Source of the DNA: Rhizobium sp. ARZ01
GTDB lineage: Bacteria; Pseudomonadota; Alphaproteobacteria; Rhizobiales; Rhizobiaceae
Reading direction: 5' to 3'
NCBI RefSeq assembly: GCF_014851675.1
Contig: NZ_JACVAE010000004.1
Coordinates: 62,001-126,000, forward strand
DNA: 64,000 bases
Made by a program: the position numbers and the translations under genes. Of this stretch, positions 38,126-48,189 are shown piece by piece. The notes under the pieces are model-generated. The model was not told the origin of the DNA. It worked only from the letters and a program-made list of their open reading frames with translations, and made no database searches. The stretch's first letter is position 1. Each line of letters opens with the position of its first letter.

Positions 38126-41100
38126 ATGAACGTGGAACTCTCTCGCCGGCAGTTTCTCGGCGGGGTCGGGGCGACAGCAGCCGCGACGGCGATGGGTTCA
38201 TTCGGCTTTGGCGCAGTGGAAAGCGCCTATGCCGCAGCGATCCGTCCCTTCAAGCTGACCAACACGACCGAAACCCGAAACACCTGTCCCTATTGCTCGG
38301 TCGCCTGTGGCGTCATCCTCTATTCCAAGGGTGACGTGAAGAAGGGCGAGAAAGCCGAACTCATCCATATCGAAGGCGACACGGATCATCCGACCAACCG
38401 CGGCACGCTCTGCCCCAAGGGCGCGGCGCTCAAGGACTTCGTCAAGGCGCAGACCCGGCTCCAATACCCGATGGTGCGCAAGCCCGGCTCCGACAAATTC
38501 GAGCAGATCTCCTGGGAAGACGCGCTCGACCGGATCGCCCGGCACCTGAAGGACGATCGCGACGCGAATTTCATCGCGAAGAACGACGCCGGCGTCACGG
38601 TGAACCGCTGGACCTCCACCGGTTTTCTGGCAGCTTCCGCCACCACCAACGAAACGGCATTTCTCACCTACAAGGTGGTGCGCAGCACAGGGATAGTTGC
38701 ATTCGATAACCAGGCACGCGTCTGACACGGCCCGACGGTGGCGAGTCTCGCCCCAACATTTGGCCGCGGAGCAATGACCAACTCCTGGACCGACATCAAG
38801 AACACCGATCTTGTCGTCGTCATGGGCGGCAATGCGGCGGAAGCCCATCCTTGCGGTTTCAAATGGGTGACGGAGGCCAAGGCCAATCGTGGCGCGCGGC
38901 TGATCGTAGTCGATCCGCGCTTTACCCGCACAGCCTCGGTCGCCGATTTCTACGCCCCGATCCGGCAAGGTTCGGACATCGCCTTCCTGCTTGGCGTGAT
39001 CAAGTACTGCATCGATAACGACAAGGTGCAGTGGGAGTACGTCAAGGCGTTCACCAATGCGAGCTACATCGTCAAGGACGGGTTCGACTACAAGGACGGC
39101 TTGTTCACCGGCTATGACGAGGCGCGACGCGACTACGACCGCTCGAGCTGGGACTATGTCATCGGCGAAGACGGCTTTGCGACGGTAGACGACACGCTGC
39201 AGCATCCGCGTTGCGTCTGGAACCTTTTGAAGAAGCATGTTTCCGTCTTCACCCCGGAAATGGTCGAGCGCATCTGCGGCACGCCGAAGGAGAAATTCCT
39301 GAAGGTGGCCGAGATGATCTCGGAGTGCTCGTCACCGACCAAGACGATGACGTCGATGTATGCGCTCGGCTGGACGCAGCATTCGAAGGGGTCGCAGAAC
39401 ATCCGCTGCATGGCGATGCTGCAATTGATCCTCGGCAATATCGGCGTGCGCGGCGGCGGCATGAACGCCTTGCGCGGCCACTCCAACATCCAGGGTCTGA
39501 CCGACGTCGGGCTGATGTCGAACCTGTTGCCGGGCTACATGAACATCCCGACCGAAAAGGAGGTCGACCTCGAGACCTACATGTCGACGCGGGCCTACAA
39601 ACCGCTTCGACCGAACCAGACAAGCTACTGGCAGAACTACAAAAAATTCTTCGTTAGCTTCCAGAAGGCGATGTGGGGGCCGGCGGCGACGCCGGAAAAC
39701 AGCTTCGCCTATGACTGGCTGCCCAAGCTCGACGTGCCGAACTACGACATGCTGCGCATCTTCGACATGATGAACGCGGGCAAGGTCAACGGCTATGTCT
39801 GCCAGGGGTTCAATCCGCTGTTGGCGGCGCCGAACCGCCAGAAGATGACGGATGCCCTGTCGAAGCTGAAGTTCCTTGTGACGATGGATCCGCTGGAAAC
39901 GGAGACCTCGCGCTTTTGGGAGAACCACGGCGCCTACAACGACGTCGACACTACCTCGATCCAGACCGAGGTGTTCCAGCTTCCGTCCACCTGCTTTGCC
40001 GAGGACGAGGGCTCGCTCACCAATTCCGGCCGCTGGCTGCAATGGCACTGGCCGGGGGCGACGCCTCCGGGCGAGGCGAAGACCGACAACTGGATCATGG
40101 GGCAGCTCTACATCAGGCTCAGGGACCTTTATCGCAAGGAGGGCGGCGCCTTTCCCGATGCGATCCTCAATCTCCAATGGGAATATGAGGATGAGGGCGA
40201 GCCGCGCGCCGACGAACTGGCCAAAGAACTGAACGGCCGGGCGCTGACGACGCTGATGGATCCGACCGACCCGACCAAGGTCGTGCTGGAGGCCGGCAAG
40301 CAGGTGCCGGGCTTTGCGGTGCTGCGCGACGACGGCTCGACGGCCAGCGGCTGCTGGATCTATGCCGGCTGCTTCACGGAAGCCGGCAACAACATGGCCC
40401 GCCGCGACAACCACGACCCGGACGAGGCTGGCATCTATCAGAACTGGGCTTGGGCCTGGCCGGTCAACCGCCGCATCCTCTACAACCGTGCCTCGGCCGA
40501 TCTCAACGGCAAGGCCTGGGATCCAAGCCGCAAACTCATCGAGTGGAATGGCGAGAAATGGAGCGGCTACGACGTTCCCGACATCGCACCGACCGCCAAG
40601 CCGGGCGAGGTCGGACCGTTTATCATGAACGCGGAAGGCGTCTCGCGCCTGTTCTCGCGCGGGATGATGCGCGACGGGCCGTTCCCGGCGCACTACGAGC
40701 CGTTCGAATCGCCGGTCGCCAACGTGATCGCGCCGAACGTTCGCGGCAATCCGGTGGCCCGCGTCTTCGACGACGACTTCAAGCAGTTCGCCGAGACGGC
40801 ATCGGAGGAGTTCCCCTATGCCGCGACCTCGTATCGCCTGACCGAGCATTTCCACTACTGGACCAAGCACGTCACCGTGAATGCGGTGCTGCAGCCGGAG
40901 TTCTTCGTGGAAATCTCGGAGGAACTGGCAGGCGAAAAGGGCATCGCCAAGGGCGACTGGGTGCGCGTCTGGTCGAAGCGCGGCGAAGTCAGGGCGAAGG
41001 CGGTGGTGACCAAGCGCATCAAGCCGCTCATCTGCGACGGCAAGACGATCCATGTGGTCGGCATACCCTTGCATTGGGGCTTCACGGGTGCAGCCCGAAA

Positions 41101-41212
41101 GGGGTTTGGGCCGAATTCGCTCACCCCGGTCGTTGGCGACGCCAACATCGAGACACCGGAGTTCAAGGCGTTCCTCGTCAACATCGAGCGCAGCACGGCG
41201 CCGGTGGCGTAA
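38126..41212 (+). CDS. fdoG: Formate dehydrogenase-O/N major subunit (selenoprotein, UGA = Sec200)
   Basis: This is the molybdopterin and 4Fe-4S catalytic subunit oxidising formate at the periplasmic face. Reading TGA at 38723-38725 as selenocysteine joins two open halves into one protein of about 1028 residues, close to E. coli FdnG. The sequence ARV-Sec-HGPTVASLAP is the family active site. The N-terminus has a Tat signal (SRRQFLGG, residues 6-13), and the cluster motif CPYCSVACGV follows near residue 56. The ribosome site GGAGG precedes the ATG at 38126. A standard-code annotation would wrongly split it into a 199-residue fragment and an 824-residue fragment. Confidence 0.95.
38723..38766 (+). 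promoter_or_regulatory. Bacterial SECIS element at the fdoG UGA codon
   Basis: Directly after the TGA, CGGCC (38728-38732) can pair with GGCCG (38762-38766). The apical hairpin is GGCGA (38740-38744), loop GTC, TCGCC (38748-38752). Position and the GUC apical loop agree with E. coli fdhF/fdnG SECIS hairpins that bind SelB. Confidence 0.85.
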
Positions 41213-41224
41213 GGAGGGAAAGTG

Positions 41225-42166
41225 ATGTTTGCACCCGTTCCCAACCCCGACACCGCGCCGCAGCAACCGCGCTTCGGCGAGAAGGACCTGATGCGGCGGT
41301 CGGCATCGACGGTGACGCCGCCCGCCCAACGCCAGACCGAAGTCGCCAAGCTGATCGACGTCACGAAATGCATCGGCTGCAAGGCGTGCCAGGCGGCCTG
41401 CGCCGAATGGAACGACACGCATGAGGAGGTCGGCATCAATGTCGGCGTCTATGACAACCCGCTCGACCTGACGCCGGACACCTTCACGCTGATGCGGTTC
41501 ACCGAATGGGACAACCCGGAAACCGGCAATCTCGAATGGCTGATCCGCAAGGACGGCTGCATGCACTGCGAGGACCCGGGCTGCCTCAAGGCCTGCCCCG
41601 CCCCGGGCGCCATCGTGCAATACTCCAACGGCATCGTCGACTTCGTCCACGAGAACTGCATCGGCTGCGGCTATTGCGTCAAGGGCTGCCCGTTCAACAT
41701 CCCGCGCATCTCCGAGGTCACCCACACCGCCTACAAGTGCACGCTCTGTTCCGACCGCATCGCCGTCGGCCAGGGGCCGGCCTGCGCCAAGGCCTGTCCG
41801 ACGCAAGCCATCGTCTATGGCACGAAGGACGAAATGAAGCAGTGGGCCGAGGGACGCATCGAGGACCTGAAGTCGCGCGGCTTTGCCAACGCCGGCCTCT
41901 ACGATCCGCCGGGCGTCGGCGGCACGCATGTCATGTATGTGCTGCACCACGCCGACAAACCGGAAATCTATGCCGGCCTGCCCAGGGATCCGCATATCAG
42001 CCGGGTGGTCGAAGTCTGGAAAGGTGCTACGAAATACGCGGGCATGGCGGCTATGGGCTTTGTCGCCGCAGCCGGCCTGCTGCACTACCTGTTCCGCGGT
42101 CCGAACGTCGTGACCGAGAATGACGAGGAGCAGGCCGAACGGCTCACGGGAGATGGACGCTCATGA
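41225..42166 (+). CDS. fdoH: Formate dehydrogenase iron-sulfur subunit
   Basis: This 313-residue electron-transfer subunit carries four cysteine clusters: [35 protein letters not shown] and CTLCSDR with a later C/C pair, enough for four 4Fe-4S centres. A C-terminal hydrophobic segment (about 275-292) anchors it in the membrane. The AGGAGGG site precedes the start; GTG at 41222 is the only alternative. It lies 12 bp after fdoG and overlaps fdoI by 4 bp. Confidence 0.94.
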   Translation: MFAPVPNPDTAPQQPRFGEKDLMRRSASTVTPPAQRQTEVAKLIDVTKCIGCKACQAACAEWNDTHEEVGINVGVYDNPLDLTPDTFTLMRFTEWDNPETGNLEWLIRKDGCMHCEDPGCLKACPAPGAIVQYSNGIVDFVHENCIGCGYCVKGCPFNIPRISEVTHTAYKCTLCSDRIAVGQGPACAKACPTQAIVYGTKDEMKQWAEGRIEDLKSRGFANAGLYDPPGVGGTHVMYVLHHADKPEIYAGLPRDPHISRVVEVWKGATKYAGMAAMGFVAAAGLLHYLFRGPNVVTENDEEQAERLTGDGRS

Positions 42167-42867
42167 GCAAAGAGGAATACGACGTCGAGCGCGGCGACAG
42201 CATCGAACCCGGCCGGCCGGTAAAGGTGCACCGCTATTCGGGCGGAGCGCGCGTCAATCACTGGATCACCGCCACCAGCCTGGTGCTTTTGGCCCTCTCC
42301 GGCATGGCGATGTTCCATCCTGCGCTGTTTTTCCTCTCCGGCCTGTTCGGCGGCGGGCAATGGGCCCGTACCATCCATCCCTGGATCGGCGTCGTCCTCT
42401 TCTTCAGCTTCCTCGGACTGTTCCTGCGCTTCTGGAGCGCCAACCTGTGGCAGCGCGTCGATAGCCAGTGGCTGGCGCAAGCCAATGACGTCCTTGCTGG
42501 CCACGAGGAGAAGCTGCCGGAGGTTGGCAAATATAATGCCGGCCAGAAGGTCGTCTTCTGGTCGATGTCGCTCCTGATCATCGTGCTGATCGCGTCGGGA
42601 ATGATCATCTGGCAACAGTATTTTGGCGTCTACACCACCATCGAGCAGCAACGCTGGGCGTTGTTGATCCATTCGATTGCCGCCGTTATCGCGATCTGCG
42701 TCTGGATCGTGCACGTCTACGCCGCCATCTGGGTGCGCGGCACGATCAGCGCCATGACGCGCGGCACCGTTACCGGCGGCTGGGCCTGGCGCCATCATCG
42801 AAAATGGCTGCGCGAATTGGTTTCGCGGCAGAAGCACAAGCCGACGGGATCGACACCCGCTGAATGA
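42163..42867 (+). CDS. fdoI: Formate dehydrogenase cytochrome b556 subunit
   Basis: This 234-residue membrane cytochrome has four hydrophobic helices and conserved histidines in [12 protein letters not shown] near residue 23, in the helix with HPWIGV, and in [13 protein letters not shown] near 186. These fit haem b ligation as in FdnI/FdoI. It passes electrons from the iron-sulfur subunit to quinone. It overlaps fdoH by 4 bp. Confidence 0.93.
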   Translation: MSKEEYDVERGDSIEPGRPVKVHRYSGGARVNHWITATSLVLLALSGMAMFHPALFFLSGLFGGGQWARTIHPWIGVVLFFSFLGLFLRFWSANLWQRVDSQWLAQANDVLAGHEEKLPEVGKYNAGQKVVFWSMSLLIIVLIASGMIIWQQYFGVYTTIEQQRWALLIHSIAAVIAICVWIVHVYAAIWVRGTISAMTRGTVTGGWAWRHHRKWLRELVSRQKHKPTGSTPAE

Positions 42868-42868
42868 C

Positions 42869-42913
42869 GCCGGTGGGAAACCACCGGCTCTTCCCGGAGG
42901 GCAAATTTCCGGG
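42869..42913 (+). other. Tandem hairpins between fdoI and fdhE
   Basis: GCCGGTGG-GAAA-CCACCGGC (42869-42888) has an 8-bp stem closed by a GNRA tetraloop, starting one base after the fdoI stop. A second stem CCCGGA (42893-42898)/TCCGGG (42908-42913) follows. They probably protect the fdoGHI mRNA end and lower fdhE-sel expression. Confidence 0.55.
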
Positions 42914-42971
42914 CATGATACAGAATGTCGATGCAATTCCACGTGGCCCGTCGGGTTCGTGAGGGAGTGAT

Positions 42972-43880
42972 ATGACAGGCAAGACAGAGCTGACGCCCGA
43001 CCCGACGGTGATTGGTGACGTTTCCTCCCCGCCCTTCGTGCGATTGCCTGAACCTTCCACGCTTTTTACCGGTCGTGCGGCACGACTGCGCCAACTTGCC
43101 GAATTAAGCCCTCTCAAGTCCTTTCTCGTCTTCGTTGCGGCGCTGACCGATGCGCAAGGCCTTGTCGAGTTGGAGTTGCCCCCGGCCCAAGCGCCCGATC
43201 CGGACGCGATAAACCGCGCTCGCGAATTCGGCATGCCTCTCATCGACCGTCACAAGGCGGCGAGCGACGGTGGTCTCGAACGCATCTTCGACCGGCTTTT
43301 CGCCGAGGTCGCGCAGATCGAAATGCCGCAGGATGCAGCGACGGCGCTCGCGAAAACGGCCAATGCGGGCCGGCCGGAGCGTCTCGCGATGGTCGACGCG
43401 ATCTTCACCGGCGCGCTGCCCCCGGATGCGATCGCGGAGCACATCTATGTCTGGGCCGGGCTCCAGCTTCACTTTTCCCATCTGGCGTCGGTGCTGGATC
43501 CGAAGACTGCGCGGCCGGTTGCCGACGGCCTGTGCCCCATCTGCGGAAGTCTGCCTTCCGCCTCCATGGTTGTCGGCTGGCCCGGTGCACGGTTCTGCGC
43601 CTGTTCGCTGTGTAATTCGATGTGGCATTATGTGCGCATCAAATGCACCTGCTGCGGCTCTACCAAGGGCATCGGCTACAAGGAGGTCGAGGGCGGAGAC
43701 GGCGTGGTCAAGGCGGAGACCTGCGACGAATGCCAAAGCTGGACGAAGATCATCTATCAGCAGAAATCTAGCGGTGCCGAGCCCATCGCCGACGACGTCG
43801 GCAGCCTCGGCATCGACCTTCTGATGCGCGCGCAGCCTTATCACCGCGGCGGTTTTTCACCGCTTCTTGCCGGATTGTGA
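42972..43880 (+). CDS. fdhE: Formate dehydrogenase accessory protein FdhE
   Basis: This 302-residue cytoplasmic maturation factor for Tat-exported respiratory formate dehydrogenases has a rubredoxin-like C-terminal half with CPICGSLP, CACSLCNSMWHY, CTCCGS and CDECQSW cysteine pairs that hold iron or zinc. Length and motifs match E. coli FdhE (309 residues). It shares its stop region with selA (GTGA), showing that Sec synthesis genes are co-transcribed with their target. Confidence 0.93.
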   Translation: MTGKTELTPDPTVIGDVSSPPFVRLPEPSTLFTGRAARLRQLAELSPLKSFLVFVAALTDAQGLVELELPPAQAPDPDAINRAREFGMPLIDRHKAASDGGLERIFDRLFAEVAQIEMPQDAATALAKTANAGRPERLAMVDAIFTGALPPDAIAEHIYVWAGLQLHFSHLASVLDPKTARPVADGLCPICGSLPSASMVVGWPGARFCACSLCNSMWHYVRIKCTCCGSTKGIGYKEVEGGDGVVKAETCDECQSWTKIIYQQKSSGAEPIADDVGSLGIDLLMRAQPYHRGGFSPLLAGL

Positions 43881-43888
43881 GAACTGCC

Positions 43889-45337
43889 ATGGAGCAGAGA
43901 AACACCGAGCGTGGCGACATCCAGGCGGCACTGCGCCGACTTCCCTCCGTCGACCTGGTGCTGCAGTCGGCGCAGGCTTGCGAGCCGATGGCGCGGTTCG
44001 GCCGCGCCGCCATGATCGATGCGGCGCGTCAAGCTCTTGCGACGCTGCGGGAGGCGGTGAAGGCTGGAGCGCCGCCCTTATCAGCAAATGCAGTGGCCGA
44101 GCGGGCGGTGGCTCTGCTCGAAACGGCCGCGCGCTCCACCCTCTCCCCTCTTTTCAATCTCACCGGCACGGTGCTTCACACCAATCTCGGGCGGGCGGCG
44201 CTGGCGGAAGCGGCGATCGAAGCCGCTTCAATAGTCATGCGCGAAGCGGTGGCGTTGGAATTTGACCTTGCGACAGGCAAGCGCGGCGAGCGCGACGTTC
44301 ATCTGCGCGACCTCGTCTGTGAGTTGACCGGTGCCGAAGACGCGACCATCGTCAACAACAATGCCGCCGCCGTTCTCCTTGTGCTGAACAGCCTCGCCCT
44401 TGGCAAGGACGCGATCGTCTCGCGCGGCGAGTTGATCGAGATCGGCGGGGCCTTTCGCATGCCCGACATCATGACCCGCGCCGGCGCCCGGCTGGTCGAG
44501 GTCGGAACCACCAACCGCACCCACCCACGCGACTATGCCGACGCAATCAACGACCAAACCGGGTTGGTGCTGAAGGTCCATACCTCCAATTACCGGATCG
44601 AAGGCTTTACCCGCGAGGTCGACGCGGCGGAACTGGCAGTGATTGCGAAGGAAAAAGGCGTCCCGCTCGTCAACGACCTCGGGTCCGGCACGCTGACGGA
44701 TCTGACCGCCTTCGGGCTGTCGCATGAGCCGACTGTGCGCGAGGCGGTGGCCGAGGGCGCCGACATCGTCACTTTTTCCGGCGACAAACTGCTGGGTGGA
44801 CCGCAGGGGGGCTTTATCGTCGGGCGCCGCGACCTGCTCGCTCGGATCAACAAGAACCCGATGAAGCGGGCACTACGGGTGGACAAGATCAGGCTTGCCG
44901 CCCTCGAGGCGACGCTGAAGCTCTACCGCGACCCGGAGCGGCTTGCCGAGCGCCTGCCGACGATGCGCTTCCTGTCGCGAAAAACGGACGAGATAAGAGC
45001 GCTGGCCGAAAGGCTAAGTGCTGCGATCAGGCCGATGCTGGGGCCGGATTTCGACGTCGGCGCTGTCCACTGCCAAAGCCAGATCGGTTCGGGCGCGCTG
45101 CCGCTTTCGACCATCGCCAGCGCGGGTCTGACGATTGCGCCGAAGGATGGCAGCGGCTCGGCGCTAGCAAGCCTGGCGGCCGCGCTGCGACGGCTCCCGA
45201 TGCCGGTGATTGGCCGGGTCGAGCGCGGTGCGCTCATCCTCGATCTGCGCTGTCTGGAGGACGAGGAGCGATTCATCGCCAATCTCTCCAGCCTTTCCGC
45301 GGAAATGGGCAGGCCTGCCGATGATGCGGATCGCTGA
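43889..45337 (+). CDS. selA: L-seryl-tRNA(Sec) selenium transferase
   Basis: This 482-residue PLP enzyme converts Ser-tRNA(Sec) to Sec-tRNA(Sec). Landmarks are LTGTVLHTNLGRA, IVNNNAAAVLLVLN, VGTTNRTH, and the PLP lysine in SFSGDKLLGGPQ. The ATG at 43889 is chosen; a GTG at 43877 overlapping the fdhE stop would add four residues. It is followed by a coupled Sel1-repeat gene and selB. Confidence 0.94.
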   Translation: MEQRNTERGDIQAALRRLPSVDLVLQSAQACEPMARFGRAAMIDAARQALATLREAVKAGAPPLSANAVAERAVALLETAARSTLSPLFNLTGTVLHTNLGRAALAEAAIEAASIVMREAVALEFDLATGKRGERDVHLRDLVCELTGAEDATIVNNNAAAVLLVLNSLALGKDAIVSRGELIEIGGAFRMPDIMTRAGARLVEVGTTNRTHPRDYADAINDQTGLVLKVHTSNYRIEGFTREVDAAELAVIAKEKGVPLVNDLGSGTLTDLTAFGLSHEPTVREAVAEGADIVTFSGDKLLGGPQGGFIVGRRDLLARINKNPMKRALRVDKIRLAALEATLKLYRDPERLAERLPTMRFLSRKTDEIRALAERLSAAIRPMLGPDFDVGAVHCQSQIGSGALPLSTIASAGLTIAPKDGSGSALASLAAALRRLPMPVIGRVERGALILDLRCLEDEERFIANLSSLSAEMGRPADDADR

Positions 45338-46103
45338 TCTCTTCACCCGCAAGCCGAAGACGGACACGGTCGCCGACGCGCTGCAGCGTGCTCTCGACGC
45401 CGCCAAGGCCGGCGACTACGCGACCGCTCTTTCCATCTGGGAGCCGCTCGCGCGCGAGGGGCACCCGCGGGCGCAGAACAATATCGGCGCCTGCTTTGCC
45501 GGCGGGCTCGGAGTTGAGCGCGACGCGGAACTCGCCCGGCGTTGGCTTGCACTGTCGGCCGGGGCCGGCGATCCGTCCGGCCAGCGCAACCTCGCCTCGC
45601 TTCTTTTCAACGGCCAGGGGGGTGAACCGGACCATGCTGAAGCCGCACGTCTCTACCGGCTTGCCGCGGAGCAGGGCGACGGGCAGGCACAGGACATGCT
45701 GAGCTGGATGCTGCTGGAGGGTGAAGCCATCCCCCCCGATCCGGTCGAGGCGCGGCATTGGGCAATGAAGGCAGCCGACGGCGGTGTGCCGGCAGCTATG
45801 ACCCGGCTCGGCATGATCCACCACAATGCGCTCGGCGTTCCGCGCGACCCACAAGAGGCGGTACACTGGTGGCGGAAGGGCGCCGAGGGGGGCGATGCCG
45901 ATGGCCAGGCCATGCTGGGCGCAGCCCTGCATCTCGGCACCGGAGCCGAACGCGATCCACTCTCGGCTTACGTCTGGCTGCTGCGCGCGGGAAAGGGCGG
46001 GAGCAAGCTCGCCGCCCCTTTCATCGCAACTGCGCGTGACGCGCTCACCGATGATGAGCGGCGCACCGCTGAGGCGGAGGCCGAAAGGGCCGATCCGCCA
46101 TGA
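45321..46103 (+). CDS. Sel1-like repeat protein between selA and selB
   Basis: This 260-residue protein is made of about five to six Sel1/TPR-like repeats of roughly 36 residues (for example PRAQNNIGACFAGGLGVERD and AAMTRLGMIHHNALGVPRD). No signal peptide is seen, so it is probably a cytoplasmic scaffold. It overlaps the selA stop by 17 bp and the selB start by 4 bp, so it is tightly built into the selenocysteine operon. No role in Sec synthesis has been assigned to it that I know of; the name Sel1 refers to the repeat and not to selenium. Confidence 0.88.
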   Translation: MMRIADLFTRKPKTDTVADALQRALDAAKAGDYATALSIWEPLAREGHPRAQNNIGACFAGGLGVERDAELARRWLALSAGAGDPSGQRNLASLLFNGQGGEPDHAEAARLYRLAAEQGDGQAQDMLSWMLLEGEAIPPDPVEARHWAMKAADGGVPAAMTRLGMIHHNALGVPRDPQEAVHWWRKGAEGGDADGQAMLGAALHLGTGAERDPLSAYVWLLRAGKGGSKLAAPFIATARDALTDDERRTAEAEAERADPP

Positions 46104-48106
46104 TCGTCGGAACGGCAGGCCATATCGATCACGGCAAGACCTCTCTGGTGAAGGCGCTGACGCAGGTCGACACCGATCGCCTCAAGGAGGAGAAAGCGCG
46201 CGGCATCTCGATCGATCTCGGCTTCGCCTATCTGCCGCTGCCAGACAATCCGGATATCATCCTCGGCTTCGTCGACGTTCCCGGACACGAGAAGTTCATC
46301 CACACGATGCTGGCCGGTGCGGCCAGCATCGACTTCGTCATGCTGGTGGTCGCGGCCGACGACGGCGTGATGCCGCAGACGCGCGAGCATCTGGCGATCA
46401 TCGATCTTCTCGGCGTGTCTCAGGGCGTGGCCGTGATCACCAAAACCGATCTCGCGTCGCCAGCGCGGATCGCCAAGGTCGAAGCCGACATCCGCGCCGA
46501 GCTCAGCGCCACGACGCTGGCCGCGATCCCCATCATGCCGGTCTCGACCCTTACCGGCGCGGGCGTGCCGCAATTGCAGGCAGCGCTCGCGCTAGCGGCG
46601 CGCGGCTTCGAGCATCGCCATGCCGTCGGACGTTTCCGCCTCGCTGTCGATCGCTCCTTCACCATTCAGGGCATCGGCACCGTGGTCACCGGCTCGGCGC
46701 TGTCGGGCAGTGTCAGGGTCGGCGATCAGCTTATCGTCAGCCCGTCGGGCACTGCGGCGCGCGTCCGTTCACTGCACGCCCAGAACCGCGAAAGCGAAGT
46801 CGGCCAGGCCGGCGATCGCTGTGCCCTCAATCTTACCGGCGACGGTGTATCGAAAGAGGCGATCGGCCGCGGCGACATGGTAGTCGCTTCCAGCCTCCAT
46901 TCGCCGGCCGACCGCATCGATGCGACACTGCGGCTGCTTGCATCGGAGCGAAAGCCGCTTGGCCAGTGGTTTCCGGCGCGCCTGCACCACGCTTCGACCG
47001 AAGTCGGCGCCCGGATTGTATTGTTGGGCGACGAGGATCGGCCCGGCGCCGAAGACCGTGTTCAGCTGGTGCTGGACCGCCCCATCGCTGCGGCCGCCGG
47101 CGACCGCTACGTTATCCGCGATGTCTCCGCCCGGCGCACCATCGGCGGCGGGCGGTTTCTCGACCTTCGCGCCCCGCAACGCAAACGGCGAAGTGAGCAA
47201 CGCTTGGCCCAGCTCGCCGCCCACGCGCTCGCCGACCCCGTTGCTACGGCAAAGGCGCTGCTGGCAATCGAGCCGTACCACCTGGACGCGCCGGCTTTCC
47301 TGCGCGACCGCGCCCTGCCCGAAGACGTCGCCGCCTTCGCGCGGGATCTCGATGCCGTCATGCTTCCGCATGGCGCATCGACGCTCCTGATGCTGCCGCC
47401 CCAATGGCAGTCCTTCCGCGCCGCGCTTCTGGAGCGGCTCGCGCTGTTCCATGCCGACCATCCCGACCTTGCCGGCTTGGGGCTGGAGCGCTTGCGGCAA
47501 TCGCTCCAGCCGCGGCTACCCGCCTCAGCGTTCCGCGCCGCGATAAACCGCATGATCGCCGAAGGGCTGGTCGCGCTCGACGGCGCCTGGTTGCGACTTC
47601 GCGGTCACGAGGCGACGATGAGCGATGCGGACGAGGCGCTCTGGCAGCGAATGGCGCCGCTCATCAGCGGCGAGGCGCGATTTCGGCCGCTGCGCGTCCG
47701 CGATATCGCCGGCGCGCTGGCCCACCGGGAAGCCGATATCCGTCACCTTCTGAAGTTGGCGAGCCGCATGGGCCGGGCGCACGAGGTGGCGCAGGACCGG
47801 TTCTTCCTGCGGGGGACGATCGCGGAGATGGTCGGCATCCTCGTCGCGATGGACGCCAACCTCGAAAGCGGGTGGTTCACTGCCGCTTGCTTCCGAGACC
47901 ACGTCAACAGCGGGCGAAAGGTGGCGATCCATATCCTCGAGTTCTTCGATCGCAACAGCGTCACCATTCGGCGCGGCGACAGGCGCCGGCTAAACCGCCA
48001 GAAGCTGGACTTGTTCGGCGATCTGACGCAGGCTGACACAACGAGCAGTGGAAGAGAGTCGTCCCTGGTGGGGCGTCCGGACTTCAAATCCGGGAGGGGC
48101 CGTTAG
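46100..48106 (+). CDS. selB: Selenocysteine-specific elongation factor
   Basis: This 668-residue EF-Tu-like GTPase delivers Sec-tRNA to UGA codons. The GTPase motifs are [10 protein letters not shown] (residues 7-16), DVPGHEKF near 57 and TKTD near 113. The C-terminal winged-helix domains bind the SECIS hairpin; [14 protein letters not shown] matches the end of E. coli SelB. About 19 extra C-terminal residues are encoded by the first 57 bases of the tRNA-Sec gene, because no stop occurs before it. It overlaps the Sel1-repeat gene by 4 bp. Confidence 0.94.
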   Translation: MIVGTAGHIDHGKTSLVKALTQVDTDRLKEEKARGISIDLGFAYLPLPDNPDIILGFVDVPGHEKFIHTMLAGAASIDFVMLVVAADDGVMPQTREHLAIIDLLGVSQGVAVITKTDLASPARIAKVEADIRAELSATTLAAIPIMPVSTLTGAGVPQLQAALALAARGFEHRHAVGRFRLAVDRSFTIQGIGTVVTGSALSGSVRVGDQLIVSPSGTAARVRSLHAQNRESEVGQAGDRCALNLTGDGVSKEAIGRGDMVVASSLHSPADRIDATLRLLASERKPLGQWFPARLHHASTEVGARIVLLGDEDRPGAEDRVQLVLDRPIAAAAGDRYVIRDVSARRTIGGGRFLDLRAPQRKRRSEQRLAQLAAHALADPVATAKALLAIEPYHLDAPAFLRDRALPEDVAAFARDLDAVMLPHGASTLLMLPPQWQSFRAALLERLALFHADHPDLAGLGLERLRQSLQPRLPASAFRAAINRMIAEGLVALDGAWLRLRGHEATMSDADEALWQRMAPLISGEARFRPLRVRDIAGALAHREADIRHLLKLASRMGRAHEVAQDRFFLRGTIAEMVGILVAMDANLESGWFTAACFRDHVNSGRKVAIHILEFFDRNSVTIRRGDRRRLNRQKLDLFGDLTQADTTSSGRESSLVGRPDFKSGRGR

Positions 48107-48145
48107 ACGGTCTTTGGTGGGTTCGACTCCCATTCTCTTCCGCCA
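48050..48145 (+). tRNA. selC: tRNA-Sec (UCA anticodon)
   Basis: This 96-nt tRNA has an 8-bp acceptor stem (GGAAGAGA with TCTCTTCC), discriminator G and encoded CCA. The anticodon loop CTTCAAA (48082-48088) gives UCA, the long variable arm is built on GGCCGT/ACGGTC, and the T loop is GTTCGACTC. These are hallmarks of bacterial selenocysteine tRNA. Its first 57 bases double as the end of selB. Confidence 0.95.
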
Positions 48146-48189
48146 AACCTCCAGACTATCTGGTCACAGGCTACCCTTTGCCGGACTTA

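Noticed and set aside
38126..38725. Apparent truncated formate dehydrogenase or frameshift/nonsense pseudogene
   Set aside because: The stop is a TGA in the conserved Sec active site, followed by a SECIS hairpin, and all Sec machinery is adjacent.
39332..42085. Very long open frame (917 codons) antisense to fdoG/fdoH
   Set aside because: It mirrors the codon bias of the GC-rich genes on the other strand, has a low-complexity Arg/His/Val/Asp composition and no recognisable domain.
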